Made by a program: the position numbers and the translations under genes. 13,293 nt of DNA, taken from positions 1 through 13,293 of the forward strand of contig NZ_CAMLHM010000080.1 of the NCBI RefSeq assembly GCF_946479885.1. Reading direction: 5' to 3'. This DNA is from an uncultured Devosia sp. (GTDB taxonomy: Bacteria > Pseudomonadota > Alphaproteobacteria > Rhizobiales > Devosiaceae). Of this stretch, positions 6,536-13,293 are shown one piece after another. The first letter of the stretch is position 1. Each line of letters starts with the position of its first letter. The notes beneath the pieces were generated by a model. It made no database searches and was not told the DNA's origin. It saw only the letters and a program-made list of their open reading frames with translations.

Positions 6536-7642
6536 GTGTCCCGTCCAGCCCTATCGCCCATCACCGCCGGTCTTGACGAAACCGTGCCCTTCGTCGGCCC
6601 CGAGGCGATCATGCGCCGCACCGGGGTGCCGCTGCGCGCCCGCATCGGCGCCAATGAAAGCCCGTTCGGCCCGGCGCCCTCCGTGCTTGCAGCCATGCGC
6701 GCCGCGGCGGCCGACAGCTGGCATTATGGCGACCCCGAAAACCACGACCTGCGTGCCGCCATCGCCAACCATCTGGGTGTCGACTTTGCCAATGTCATGC
6801 CCGGCGAAGGGGTGGACGCGATCCTGGGCATGGCGGTGCGCCTCTATGCGGCGCCGGGCAGCACTGTGGTGACATCGCTGGGCGGTTACCCGACCTTCAA
6901 CTACCACATCCATGGCTATGGCGCGCATATGCACACGGTCCCCTATATCGGGGATCGCGAGGATATCGACGCCCTGGCGCGCGCGGCGCGTGGGACCGAT
7001 GCGGCAATGGTCTATCTCGCCAACCCCGACAATCCGATGGGCAGCTGGTGGGATGCGGCTTCGGTGGAGCGGTTCATCGCCGCCGTGCCGGAAAGCACGA
7101 TGATCATCCTCGATGAGGCCTATGGCGAATTCGCGCCGGCAGGCACCCTGCCCCCGCTGGACATGACGCGGCCCAACCTGCTGCGCATGCGCACCTTCTC
7201 CAAGGCCTATGGCCTGGCCGGGGCGCGCGTCGGCTACGTCTTCGGCGAGGCCCGCAGCATCTCGGCCTTCAATCGCATCCGCAACCATTTCGGCATCAGC
7301 AACGTGGCGCAGGCGGCCGGTATTGCAGCCCTGGCCGATAGCGCCGCATTGGAGCAGTCGGTGGCCGCCGTGCGGGCATCGCTCGAGGACACCGCAGCCA
7401 TTGCCCGCCGCTATGGGCTGGCGCCCTTGCCGACGGCGACAAACTTCGTGGCGGTCGATTGCGGCCGGGACGGGCCCTATGCGCAGGCCATTCTCGATGG
7501 ACTGGCCCAACGCGGCATCTTCGTGCGCAAGCCGGCGGTGACGGGCCTTAACCGTTGCATCCGCATCAGTGCCGGCACCGAAGCCGACCGCGCTTTGCTC
7601 GATCAGGCGCTGGGTGAGGTTCTGGCGGAGCTTGGACGGTGA
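6536..7642 (+). CDS. PLP-dependent aminotransferase, histidinol-phosphate aminotransferase-like
   Basis: Cytoplasmic class I/II fold aminotransferase of 368 residues, most like the HisC group, which interconverts histidinol phosphate and imidazole acetol phosphate (some members take aromatic amino acids). Visible: the N-terminal ETVPFVGPE and RIGANESPFGP, LANPDNPMGS with N163 and N166, ILDEAYGEF with D193 pairing with the PLP ring nitrogen, and TFSKAYGLAGARVGY with K223 as Schiff-base lysine. The GTG start at 6536 keeps the conserved N-terminal stretch, but no good ribosome binding site precedes it. There are no other his genes here, so the physiological substrate is uncertain. The stop overlaps the GTG start of the next gene by 4 nt, indicating translational coupling. 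Confidence 0.9.
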   Translation: MSRPALSPITAGLDETVPFVGPEAIMRRTGVPLRARIGANESPFGPAPSVLAAMRAAAADSWHYGDPENHDLRAAIANHLGVDFANVMPGEGVDAILGMAVRLYAAPGSTVVTSLGGYPTFNYHIHGYGAHMHTVPYIGDREDIDALARAARGTDAAMVYLANPDNPMGSWWDAASVERFIAAVPESTMIILDEAYGEFAPAGTLPPLDMTRPNLLRMRTFSKAYGLAGARVGYVFGEARSISAFNRIRNHFGISNVAQAAGIAALADSAALEQSVAAVRASLEDTAAIARRYGLAPLPTATNFVAVDCGRDGPYAQAILDGLAQRGIFVRKPAVTGLNRCIRISAGTEADRALLDQALGEVLAELGR

Positions 7643-7959
7643 CCGAGCGACCGGTCACGCGCATCGCCCGGCTGGACATCGATCCGGCTCGGCTCGACGA
7701 CTACCTGGCCTTTCTCACCGAAGAGATCGAAGCGTCGATGCGACTTGAACCGGGCGTGCTCATGCTGCACGCCACGGCGCGCAAGGACGCGCCGCATCAC
7801 ATCGAACTGCTCGAGCAATATGCGTCGCCGGCGGCCTATCAGGCGCATATCGCCTCGCCGCATTTCCTCAAATACAAGACCGGCACCATCGAGATGGTCC
7901 GCGCGCTGGAGCTGATCGAGGTGGACCCGATCCTGCTGGCCGCCAAGCCGAGCGCCTGA
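7639..7959 (+). CDS. Antibiotic biosynthesis monooxygenase (ABM) domain protein, YgiN-like
   Basis: A 106-residue protein of the ABM superfamily, small ferredoxin-like dimers that oxidise quinols or other aromatic substrates without a cofactor, or act as stress proteins. Recognisable features are the opening strand TRIARLDIDPARLDDYLAFL, the central EPGVLMLHATA and the family block HIELLEQYASPAAYQAHIASPHF at about residues 53-75. The GTG start overlaps the aminotransferase stop (GTGA), so the two are translated together. What links an aminotransferase to a monooxygenase is unclear; both may act on aromatic compounds. It converges on the GNAT gene with a 7-bp gap. Confidence 0.84.
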   Translation: MTERPVTRIARLDIDPARLDDYLAFLTEEIEASMRLEPGVLMLHATARKDAPHHIELLEQYASPAAYQAHIASPHFLKYKTGTIEMVRALELIEVDPILLAAKPSA

Positions 7960-7966
7960 ACCTGCG

Positions 7967-8416
7967 CTAGAGCGCCTTGCGCATCTGGATGCAATCGCTG
8001 GCAATGCTCACCAGTTCTGCCTCGTCCCAGACGTAGCGCTGCCAGCCCGTGGCCTCGTAATAGCCCAGGGCCGTCGGCGCGGCGTTGACATAGGCGGTGT
8101 GAGCACCATGGGCACGCGCCATGCCCTCCACCATGCCGCCCAGCACCCGACCGTGCCCCTTGCCCTGCTCGGACGCAGTGATGGCCACCAGACGGAATAT
8201 GCAGGTGCCGTCATCGCGACTATCGAGGCGTGTCGTGCCAAGGGGCCGACCATTGGCCTTGAGCAGATAGGGATGCATGCCGGGCCGACGCTCATCCGGC
8301 CGGTTGGGGTCGTAGACACCATGCCGGCCGCGCGCCTCGAACAGCTCCTGCCGGCGGATCGTGTGATAGGCCGCCCAGTCGTCGGGCTCAGTGACCTCGA
8401 CCAGTTCATAGTCCAT
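7967..8416 (-). CDS. GNAT family N-acetyltransferase, 149 aa
   Basis: Cytoplasmic acetyl-CoA-dependent acetyltransferase with unknown acceptor. The fold is complete: N-terminal strand DYELVEVTEPDD, central strands PLGTTRLDSRDDGTCIFRLVAI, the acetyl-CoA pyrophosphate loop EQGKGHGRVLG (residues 83-93), then AYVNAAPTALGYYEATGWQRY, the usual Asn-to-Tyr C-terminal motif. The start at 8416 has GGGAGGA 4 nt upstream, so the start is secure. It lies 50 bp downstream of leuA on the same strand; a strong hairpin in between may weaken but not exclude read-through. Confidence 0.9.
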   Translation of the reverse strand: MDYELVEVTEPDDWAAYHTIRRQELFEARGRHGVYDPNRPDERRPGMHPYLLKANGRPLGTTRLDSRDDGTCIFRLVAITASEQGKGHGRVLGGMVEGMARAHGAHTAYVNAAPTALGYYEATGWQRYVWDEAELVSIASDCIQMRKAL

Positions 8417-8427
8417 TCAGTCCTCCC

Positions 8428-8453
8428 TGCCCCAGCCACGGCTGGCCGGGGCA
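8428..8453 (-). terminator. GC-rich hairpin between leuA and the GNAT gene
   Basis: TGCCCC and GGGGCA form a 6-bp outer stem with a further AGC/GCT inside, 14 bp after the leuA stop. No T-tract follows; instead the GNAT ribosome binding site GGGAGGA begins one base beyond the stem. It may be a weak terminator, an mRNA 3'-end stabiliser or a translational brake on the GNAT gene. Confidence 0.35.
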
Positions 8454-8466
8454 CGGAGCTGCTTGC

Positions 8467-10026
8467 TTAGCCGGCCATCGCGCCCTGCGCCGAGGCGCCG
8501 CGTTCGATCAGCAGGCGGTTATAGGCGTTGAGATAGGCGCGGGCCGAGGCCACCAGCGTATCGGGCTCGGCGGCATTGCCCGAGACGATACGGCCGTTCA
8601 TTTCGAGGCGAACATGGGCCGACGCCTGCGCGTCCGTACCGCCGGTCACGCCGTCCACCGCATAGAGCACCAGATGCGGCTGCTGGCCCACGCCCTGTTT
8701 GATGGCGTTGAAGATCGCGTCGACCGACCCCGTGCCCTCATAGGTGACACTCGATTCTTCACCATCGATGGACAGGGTCATCGTGCATTTGTGGATGCCG
8801 CCGGTCTTGCTGACGACTTCCATGTCGACCAGCTTGATGCGATCGCCCACCGAACCGACCTCGTCATCCACCAGGGCGATGATGTCGGCGTCATACACAT
8901 GCTTCTTGCGGTCGGCGAGGTCCTTGAAGCGGACGAAGGCCTCCTGGAAGGCGTTGTCGCCCAGCTCGTAGCCCAGCTCGCGCAGCTTGTCCTTGAAGGC
9001 GGCGCGGCCCGAATGCTTGCCCATGACCAGGGTCGTTTCCTTGATGCCGACGCTGGCCGGGGTCATGATCTCATAGGTCTCGGCATTCTTGAGCATGCCG
9101 TCCTGATGGATGCCGCTCTCATGCGCGAAGGCATTCTTGCCCACGATGGCCTTGTTGTACTGCACCGGGAAATTGGCCGCCGCCGATACGACCTTGCTGG
9201 CGCGGGCCAGATGGGTGGTCTCGATCTGGGTATGGTAGGGCATGGCATCAGCGCGGGTGCGCAGGGCCATGACGATCTCTTCGAGCGCCGCGTTGCCGGC
9301 GCGTTCGCCCAGGCCATTGATGGTGCACTCGACCTGGCGGGCACCGCCACGGACGGCTGCCAGCGAATTGGCCACGGCCAGGCCCAGATCGTTGTGGCAA
9401 TGGGCTGAGAAGATCGCCTTGTCGGCGCCCGGCACCATGGTGATTATGTCGCGGAACATCTTCTCGTGCTCGTCGGGCACGGCATAGCCGACCGTATCGG
9501 GCAGGTTGATCGTGGTCGCGCCGGCCTTGATGGCGGTCTCGACGCAGCGCTTCAGAAATTCCAGCGGCGTGCGGGTGGCGTCCATCGCCGACCACTCAAC
9601 ATCGTCGATCAGGTTGCGCGCCTGCGCCACGGTGCGGGCGATGATCTCGATGACCTCGTCCTCGGTCTTTTTCATCTGATGGGCCAGATGGATCGGCGAG
9701 GTCGAGACGAAGGTGTGGATGCGGCCGCGCTGCGCGTGGCGCACCGCTTCACCGGCCCGGTCGATATCGGCGGTGATGGCGCGGGCGAGGCCGGCGACGG
9801 TGGAGCGCTTGACGGCCTTGGCCACGGCGACAACGGCCTCGAAATCACCATTGGAGGCGATGGGGAAGCCGGCTTCGATGATGTCGACGCCCATATCGTC
9901 CAGCGTCTCGGCAACCTGGAGTTTTTCCTCCAGCGTCATGGTGGCGCCGGGCGATTGCTCACCATCACGCAGGGTGGTGTCAAAAATGAAGACGCGGTCT
10001 TTGTTGGTATCTGATACGGCGGACAT
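8467..10026 (-). CDS. leuA: 2-isopropylmalate synthase
   Basis: First committed enzyme of leucine biosynthesis: condenses 2-oxoisovalerate with acetyl-CoA to 2-isopropylmalate in the cytoplasm, normally feedback-inhibited by leucine. The 519 residues match LeuA. The TIM barrel opens with [13 protein letters not shown] (residues 15-27), carries the metal-binding HCHNDLGLA motif and the [15 protein letters not shown] segment, followed by the linker with [12 protein letters not shown]. The C-terminal part from about residue 380 ([18 protein letters not shown], then [14 protein letters not shown]) is the leucine-binding regulatory domain, so allosteric control is expected to be intact. The ATG at 10026 is chosen over 10059 because AGGA lies 9 nt upstream. 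A leucine-rich leader ORF and three stem-loops precede it. No other leu genes are in the window. Confidence 0.97.
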   Translation of the reverse strand: MSAVSDTNKDRVFIFDTTLRDGEQSPGATMTLEEKLQVAETLDDMGVDIIEAGFPIASNGDFEAVVAVAKAVKRSTVAGLARAITADIDRAGEAVRHAQRGRIHTFVSTSPIHLAHQMKKTEDEVIEIIARTVAQARNLIDDVEWSAMDATRTPLEFLKRCVETAIKAGATTINLPDTVGYAVPDEHEKMFRDIITMVPGADKAIFSAHCHNDLGLAVANSLAAVRGGARQVECTINGLGERAGNAALEEIVMALRTRADAMPYHTQIETTHLARASKVVSAAANFPVQYNKAIVGKNAFAHESGIHQDGMLKNAETYEIMTPASVGIKETTLVMGKHSGRAAFKDKLRELGYELGDNAFQEAFVRFKDLADRKKHVYDADIIALVDDEVGSVGDRIKLVDMEVVSKTGGIHKCTMTLSIDGEESSVTYEGTGSVDAIFNAIKQGVGQQPHLVLYAVDGVTGGTDAQASAHVRLEMNGRIVSGNAAEPDTLVASARAYLNAYNRLLIERGASAQGAMAG

Positions 10027-10046
10027 GTCTCGAATTCCTATCGGGC

Positions 10047-10144
10047 GGCCCAGAGTCAAAAGCTCTGCAGGCCGGACATTTTCTGTTCGGCTGATGGCGT
10101 TATCCCCTGACGACCCGCTCGTTCGAGCTGCCGGTGATCAGGGG
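10047..10144 (-). promoter_or_regulatory. leuA leader stem-loops (possible attenuator)
   Basis: Three stems lie between the leader ORF and leuA, in transcript order. Stem 1 (10144-10104) has perfect CCCCTGA/TCAGGGG arms enclosing a GCTC/GAGC hairpin, and its first arm contains the leader ORF stop codon. Stem 2 (10090-10072) is CCGAACA/TGTCCGG with one mismatch and a GAAAA loop. Stem 3 (10073-10047) is GGCC-TG-CAGAG pairing with CTCTG-GGCC. Stems 2 and 3 share two bases, so they compete partly. No U-tract follows stem 3, so classic intrinsic termination is not shown; control of translation or Rho access is an alternative. Confidence 0.5.
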
Positions 10145-10263
10145 CTGATAAGAAGGAGAAGGAGCGCAGCGGGAAGCAGCAGCATGCCAGCAGCCATCAT
10201 CAGGACGCGATTGCGGTCCTGAGTCTTGGCTATTGCAATGGCTTTGGCGCGATTGCGCTGCAT
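10138..10263 (-). CDS. Putative leuA leader peptide, 41 aa, leucine-rich C-terminus
   Basis: A short ORF of 42 codons with the stop 111 bp before leuA on the same strand. The N-terminal half is basic (MQRNRAKAIAIAKTQDRNR) and the end reads MLLLPAALLLLLISP, with eight leucine codons in eleven. Leucine-rich peptides ahead of leu genes are established attenuation devices in enterobacteria (leuL), where ribosome stalling at Leu codons senses charged tRNA-Leu. The stop codon sits in the first arm of a downstream stem, the arrangement expected if ribosome position controls folding. Against this, residues about 20-40 would also make a transmembrane helix, so a small membrane protein is the main alternative. 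The ribosome binding site is weak. The Leu codons are CTG, CTT and CTC, not notably rare. Confidence 0.6.
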   Translation of the reverse strand: MQRNRAKAIAIAKTQDRNRVLMMAAGMLLLPAALLLLLISP

Positions 10264-10346
10264 GGCTGTGGTCTCGATTTGGCGCAAGAATGCGCGAATC
10301 CGCCGTGCCGCGCAAGCCCGGTCGGCGTCGGAGGTTGATTTTTTGC

Positions 10347-10374
10347 TTTATGACTTGCGTCTAGTTAAAGGCAA
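10347..10374 (-). promoter_or_regulatory. Candidate promoter of the leuA leader
   Basis: TTGCCT (10374-10369) and CATAAA (10352-10347) are spaced 16 bp, overlapping the 3' end of the upstream membrane-protein gene. A second, closer candidate is TTGCGC (10315-10310) with CATTCT (10292-10287), spaced 17 bp, which would start transcription about 17 nt before the leader ATG. Both are weak; either would give the leader ORF and leuA a promoter independent of the upstream gene. Confidence 0.3.
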
Positions 10375-10789
10375 AAACCGCCGCCAGGATGACGCCGATC
10401 AAGGACAGGCCTGCAATGCGTCCGGCCAGCGCCGCCTTGCCCGCCGCAGCCGCATCCCCGCCCTGGGCCTTCTTGAAGTTGATGCCACCCACGATCACGC
10501 AGGCCAGCAGCAGCAGGACCAGCACCATCTTGATGCCAAACCAGATCATGCTGGGGGCCGAGAAATCCCATTTGAGCCAAAACAGCAGGATGCCGGTAAT
10601 GATGAGCCCGCCCAGCGCGCCCCGACCGGTCTTGGAGATCCGTCCCGCAATTTCGAACAGGGTCTGACGCGTGGCGCCATCGGCCCCGGCAATCTTGCTG
10701 CCAATGATCGGCATGGCCACCGAACTCGCCCCGCCGCCGACCAGCGCCAGCAGGTGCACCCAGAACAAGAGATTGACCAGAATATTCAT
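10361..10789 (-). CDS. Four-helix integral membrane protein, 142 aa
   Basis: A small inner-membrane protein with four hydrophobic helices at about residues 3-25, 57-72, 81-102 and 122-141. A histidine lies in the first helix (LLFWVHLLALVGGG) and a conserved-looking GRISKTGRGALGG precedes the second. This layout resembles the CopD/DUF2269-type small membrane proteins, but I cannot name a family with confidence. The start at 10789 has GAGGG about 8 nt upstream. It reads toward leuA with 97 bp before the leader ORF. Its upstream region runs into the truncated GH2 gene, so its native promoter and neighbour may be missing. Confidence 0.75.
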   Translation of the reverse strand: MNILVNLLFWVHLLALVGGGASSVAMPIIGSKIAGADGATRQTLFEIAGRISKTGRGALGGLIITGILLFWLKWDFSAPSMIWFGIKMVLVLLLLACVIVGGINFKKAQGGDAAAAGKAALAGRIAGLSLIGVILAAVFAFN

Positions 10790-10821
10790 GCCACCACCCT
10801 CAACGCAGTTGCATCAGGAGC

Positions 10822-12297
10822 TTAACAGCTTCGCGGCGGGAATACAGCCTCACTCTCGCCGCCATATTCGGCTTGCCTGCTGTCGAGCATCTCGCGCGAT
10901 CCGATCGCACGGCCGCCATGCGGGTCATATTGGTCGCGGATGGCCTTCAATTCGGCCATGTGCGCGTCGCTGATATTCTCGTTGCCGCCCTCGTAGAACA
11001 GGATCGAGGGGTTGTTGCGATTATAGACGATCGCGTCGCGCATCACTTCCTTGCGCTGGTCCCAGCGGCGGCCGGTGACGTCGCTCTCGGCATCGCCCGC
11101 GGGCATCGCCTGGATCAGGCCGACGCGATCCGCACTCTCGACATCCTGCTTCGACGGCGCGATGTGCATCCAGCGGACGAGGTTGCCGCCGCTCTCGACC
11201 ATCAGCCCGTTGGAAAAGTCGCTGATCCAGGGCGGGATCGACACGCCGACCGCGGGCCATTCGTTCGAGGTGCGCTGGGCATAGCCGTGCATCTGGATCA
11301 CGCGGCCGTTGAGGCTGACCATGCCGTCGGCGAACTTCGTCTGGCGGAAACCGGTTCTGGTATCGACGCTGTCGATGACCTTGCCGTTCTCGGTCAGGAT
11401 CGTGGTTACGGTGTAGAGATAGCCATAGCCCCAGCTCCAGAAATGGAGGTTTTCTGCAGTGCCGGCAGCCGTGAGCAGGCGCGTCTCGCCGGGCGCCAGC
11501 GTCGCGTCGCCGCCGTCGAGCCGGCGGACGACGCGGCCGTCGCGGTCGCGGATCTCGGCGCGGTAGCCGATCTTGCGCGGAGTCGCGCCGGCGTTGCAGA
11601 TCTGGGTCTGCGCATGGATCGTCGCGGTGCGGGCCTTCACGTCGAATGCGTCGGCCCAGACATATTGGCCAATAGTGCCCAGGCCGGAGAAGAGCGGCAG
11701 CGTCTGATAGACCGGGCCGGTCAGGTGGAGCCGGACATTCTTGGTGATTCCGCCGTAATTGACGTTGAAATTGTTGTTGTTCCACTGGAAGCCGCTGCCG
11801 GTCGCGCGCTCCTTGTACTTCCAGTCATTGTCGACACGGACCGCGATGAGGTTCTCGCCGGGCTTGAGCGCCGCGGTGATGTCGGCGCCGAACGCCATCG
11901 ATCCGTTCTCGGAGAGGGCTACCGACTGGCCGTTGACCCAGACCTCCGCCGCCTGACGCACGCCTTCGAACTCGAGGAAGGCGCGGCTGCCGGGGCTCTG
12001 CGCGGGCAGCGTGATGCGCTTGCGATACCAGGTGATGCCGGTCGAGAGGTCCTTGATGTCGCGCGCGAATGCCTCCTTCTCGTTGAAGGCGTTGGGGAGC
12101 GTGACGTCGTGCCATTGGCGATCGTCGAAGCCGGGCTGCTCGGCCCCCGCCTGCTCGCCGGTCGTCGATCGCCAGCCGGGATTGAGATTGTACGTGGCAC
12201 GGGGGGAAACGACCGCGGTCGATGCGTCATGTGCGATCGCCGGAACTGCGACGGTCGCGAGGAGCATGCCAAGCACGGCACAGATGGACTTCGACAA
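10822..12297 (-). CDS. Glycoside hydrolase family 2 protein, C-terminally truncated
   Basis: Secreted GH2 enzyme (beta-galactosidase/glucuronidase/mannosidase group), broken at the 3' side. The TTG at 12297 is taken as start because GGGAGGG lies 4 nt upstream and it opens a signal peptide (SKSICAVLGMLLATV, cleavage after AIA). Domains in order: N-terminal sugar-binding jelly roll (about 35-200; WHDVTLPNAFNEKEAF, GITWYRKRITLP, EVWVNGQSV), immunoglobulin-like domain (about 205-310) and the start of the TIM barrel (FRQTKFADGMVSLNGRVIQM). The acid/base Glu of GGNEN is E440 (codon 10980-10978). Only 51 residues follow; relatives have their nucleophile some 75 residues on and continue well beyond. 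Homology ends at AEYGGE (10857), and the last residues, SEAVFPPRSC, are read from unrelated DNA. It should be inactive unless the truncation is an assembly artefact. Confidence 0.85.
   Translation of the reverse strand: MSKSICAVLGMLLATVAVPAIAHDASTAVVSPRATYNLNPGWRSTTGEQAGAEQPGFDDRQWHDVTLPNAFNEKEAFARDIKDLSTGITWYRKRITLPAQSPGSRAFLEFEGVRQAAEVWVNGQSVALSENGSMAFGADITAALKPGENLIAVRVDNDWKYKERATGSGFQWNNNNFNVNYGGITKNVRLHLTGPVYQTLPLFSGLGTIGQYVWADAFDVKARTATIHAQTQICNAGATPRKIGYRAEIRDRDGRVVRRLDGGDATLAPGETRLLTAAGTAENLHFWSWGYGYLYTVTTILTENGKVIDSVDTRTGFRQTKFADGMVSLNGRVIQMHGYAQRTSNEWPAVGVSIPPWISDFSNGLMVESGGNLVRWMHIAPSKQDVESADRVGLIQAMPAGDAESDVTGRRWDQRKEVMRDAIVYNRNNPSILFYEGGNENISDAHMAELKAIRDQYDPHGGRAIGSREMLDSRQAEYGGESEAVFPPRSC
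10850..10857. other. Junction between the left chromosome and the GH2 locus
   Basis: Here GH2 coding sequence stops resembling its family and continues into the upstream region of the four-helix membrane protein. The two sides also differ by eye in sequence texture: the right side is richer in TCG/GCG words and resembles sphingomonad genes. No target-site duplication, terminal inverted repeat or integrase is visible. It marks either recombination or a misassembly. Confidence 0.6.
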
Positions 12298-12308
12298 GAC
12301 ACCCTCCC

Positions 12309-12326
12309 AATTGGTCAGGCCAACTT
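12309..12326. promoter_or_regulatory. GntR-like palindromic operator at the GH2 5' end
   Basis: The core TTGGTCAGGCCAA (12311-12323) is a near-perfect palindrome and, with its flanks, follows the AATTGGT-N3-ACCAATT pattern bound by FCD-type GntR regulators such as PdhR. It abuts the GH2 ribosome binding site. A related copy of GTCARGCCAA at 12347-12356 lies exactly 33 bp upstream (three helical turns) and overlaps a consensus TTGACA -35 box (12351-12346); a matching -10 box is poor. Binding by a repressor here would block transcription; the regulator itself is not in the window. Confidence 0.4.
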
Positions 12327-12370
12327 GTCTTATCGGCGCGACGCCTGTCAAGCCAATGTGGAAATGCGTC

Positions 12371-13293
12371 TCACAAATTGGGAAGCCAGCCGTGACGACC
12401 GGCAAACAGGCGGAAGAGATCGAACCAGATATACGGTTTGCCGTTGGCGTCGAACAAGGGAATGCCGTGCCCGCCCTTCTCGGCGATCATCAGCTCGGAC
12501 GGGATGCCCGCCGCCTGCAGCCCCGCAAACATCGCAAGGCTGTTCGCCGGCTTGACGGTCTTGTCGTCGGCGGCGTGGCAGACGAGGGTCGGCGGCGTCG
12601 CGGCGGGCACGTCGAGCTCGAGCGACCATGATCGGGCCAACGCCTCGGAAGGATTGGCGCCGAGCAGTTCGCGGCGCGACTGGTCATGCGCGATCGGCGG
12701 CAGCATCGATACCACCGGGAAGAACATCGCGACCGCGATCGGCCGCGCGGGCAGCCGGTCGGCGGCGTCGATCGGATCATAGGTGACCTTGTCGGCGCGG
12801 GTGCCGAGCGAGCCCACTACGTGCCCGCCCGCCGAAAAACCCATCGCGGCGACGCGCGCGGGATCGATCCCCCATTTCGCGGCGCCCGCACGGATCAGCC
12901 GCATCGCGCGCTGCGCGTCCTGCAGCGATGTCGCCGGGCCGGCACGCCAGCCGTCGTGCGGCAGGCGGTAAAGCAATTCGAACGCCGTGATCCCCTGTGC
13001 GGCAAACATCTGCGCGATCCTGCCCGGCCCACGGCCCACTGCGACCCGCGCATAACCCCCGCCCGGGATGAGCAGCACCGCCGCGCCATTGGGCTTTGCG
13101 GCGCGCGCGACGGTCATCGCTGGCGTGCCGATATGCGTCCAGGCGATGTCGTCTGGTTTCGGCGAGCGCGGGACCGTCACATCCGCGATCCCCAGCCCCT
13201 TTCCGCCCGGCGGCGTTGCCGGCCACAGCGGCACCCGCTCGATCTCGGCCGGTGCCGATGCACACGCGGCGCCGGCAATCCCCAGTGCAAGCC
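12371..13293 (-). CDS. Secreted alpha/beta hydrolase, acetylesterase-like (N-terminus outside window)
   Basis: Probable periplasmic or secreted carbohydrate esterase of the alpha/beta hydrolase fold (BD-FAE/acetylxylan-esterase-like), expected to remove acetyl or similar esters from plant or algal glycans. The reading frame is open to the right edge and continues as LALGIAGAACASAPAEIERV before VPLWPAT, clearly the end of a signal peptide, so the true start lies beyond 13293 and the GTG at 13234 is internal. Key motifs: oxyanion-hole region LLIPGGGYARVAVG, nucleophile elbow GFSAGGH (Ser codon 12835-12833), catalytic Asp in CHAADDKTVKP and catalytic His in KGGHGIPLFD. The C-terminus is complete (WLPNL). 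It lies 73 bp upstream of the GH2 gene on the same strand, consistent with a polysaccharide-degradation operon. Confidence 0.9.
   Translation of the reverse strand, partial: LALGIAGAACASAPAEIERVPLWPATPPGGKGLGIADVTVPRSPKPDDIAWTHIGTPAMTVARAAKPNGAAVLLIPGGGYARVAVGRGPGRIAQMFAAQGITAFELLYRLPHDGWRAGPATSLQDAQRAMRLIRAGAAKWGIDPARVAAMGFSAGGHVVGSLGTRADKVTYDPIDAADRLPARPIAVAMFFPVVSMLPPIAHDQSRRELLGANPSEALARSWSLELDVPAATPPTLVCHAADDKTVKPANSLAMFAGLQAAGIPSELMIAEKGGHGIPLFDANGKPYIWFDLFRLFAGRHGWLPNL

Noticed and set aside
7960..7976. GCGC-TAGA-GCGC mini-hairpin between the converging ABM and GNAT genes as a bidirectional terminator
   Set aside because: Only four base pairs and no T-tract on either side, and it partly overlaps the GNAT coding end.
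10822..10870. Insertion-sequence end or attachment site at the GH2 break
   Set aside because: No terminal inverted repeat, target duplication, transposase fragment or tRNA is visible near the break.
10873..12555. 560-codon plus-strand ORF opposite the GH2 gene
   Set aside because: Antisense shadow: the minus strand gives an unmistakable signal peptide and GH2 domains, while this reading has no family features.
1..13293. CRISPR array, toxin-antitoxin pair, prophage or defence system
   Set aside because: No regularly spaced repeats, Cas, nuclease, reverse transcriptase, integrase or paired small toxin/antitoxin genes were seen on either strand.

Overview
The window is high-GC DNA from an alphaproteobacterium. 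The left 10.8 kb looks like a Hyphomicrobiales chromosome, and Devosia is my best guess from the protein flavour and gene mix; this is recognition from memory, not a search. It carries ordinary housekeeping and envelope genes. The last ~2.4 kb (about 10,855 to the end) reads like a sphingomonad-type carbohydrate-utilisation locus and is joined to the left part inside a broken glycoside hydrolase gene.

Layout, left to right. Positions 1-379 (minus) hold the N-terminus of acetyl-CoA synthetase. A divergent 178-bp spacer with a perfect 9-bp inverted repeat separates it from a GNAT-like protein (558-1124, plus). That gene converges, with a 10-bp gap, on an envelope-glycan pair read on minus: a FemAB/BioF2-type acyltransferase (3641-2457) whose stop overlaps the start (ATGA) of an oligosaccharide flippase (2460-1135). 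Upstream of the FemAB gene are an 11-bp inverted repeat against its start and a hairpin that probably ends terC. TerC (4458-3754), a small hypothetical gene and tRNA-Lys(CTT) follow on minus. On plus come an MscS channel (5132-5977) and, after a small minus-strand gene (6229-6023) and a 306-bp gap, a HisC-like aminotransferase overlapping a small monooxygenase (6536-7959). On minus lie a GNAT acetyltransferase (8416-7967), leuA (10026-8467), its leader region and a four-helix membrane protein (10789-10361).

The most interesting regulatory object is the leader of leuA. A 41-codon ORF (10263-10138), which I found by reading the sequence, ends in a run with eight leucines in eleven codons. It is followed by three stem-loops, two of which overlap, before the leuA start. 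This fits ribosome-stalling control by leucine, although there is no U-tract terminator and the peptide could instead be a small membrane protein.

The right-hand end contains a secreted alpha/beta hydrolase (acetylesterase-like, N-terminus outside the window) and, 73 bp downstream, a secreted glycoside hydrolase family 2 protein with a TTG start and a GntR-like palindrome at its 5' end. The GH2 protein stops after 491 residues, shortly after its acid/base glutamate and before the nucleophile region. Family homology stops abruptly near 10,855, where DNA of the left-hand type begins. No insertion sequence, integrase or attachment site is visible there, so an assembly chimera and a recombination junction must both be considered. 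I found no clear undescribed multi-gene system. The leuA leader, the junction, and the paired inverted repeats around the FemAB gene are the points that deserve checking.
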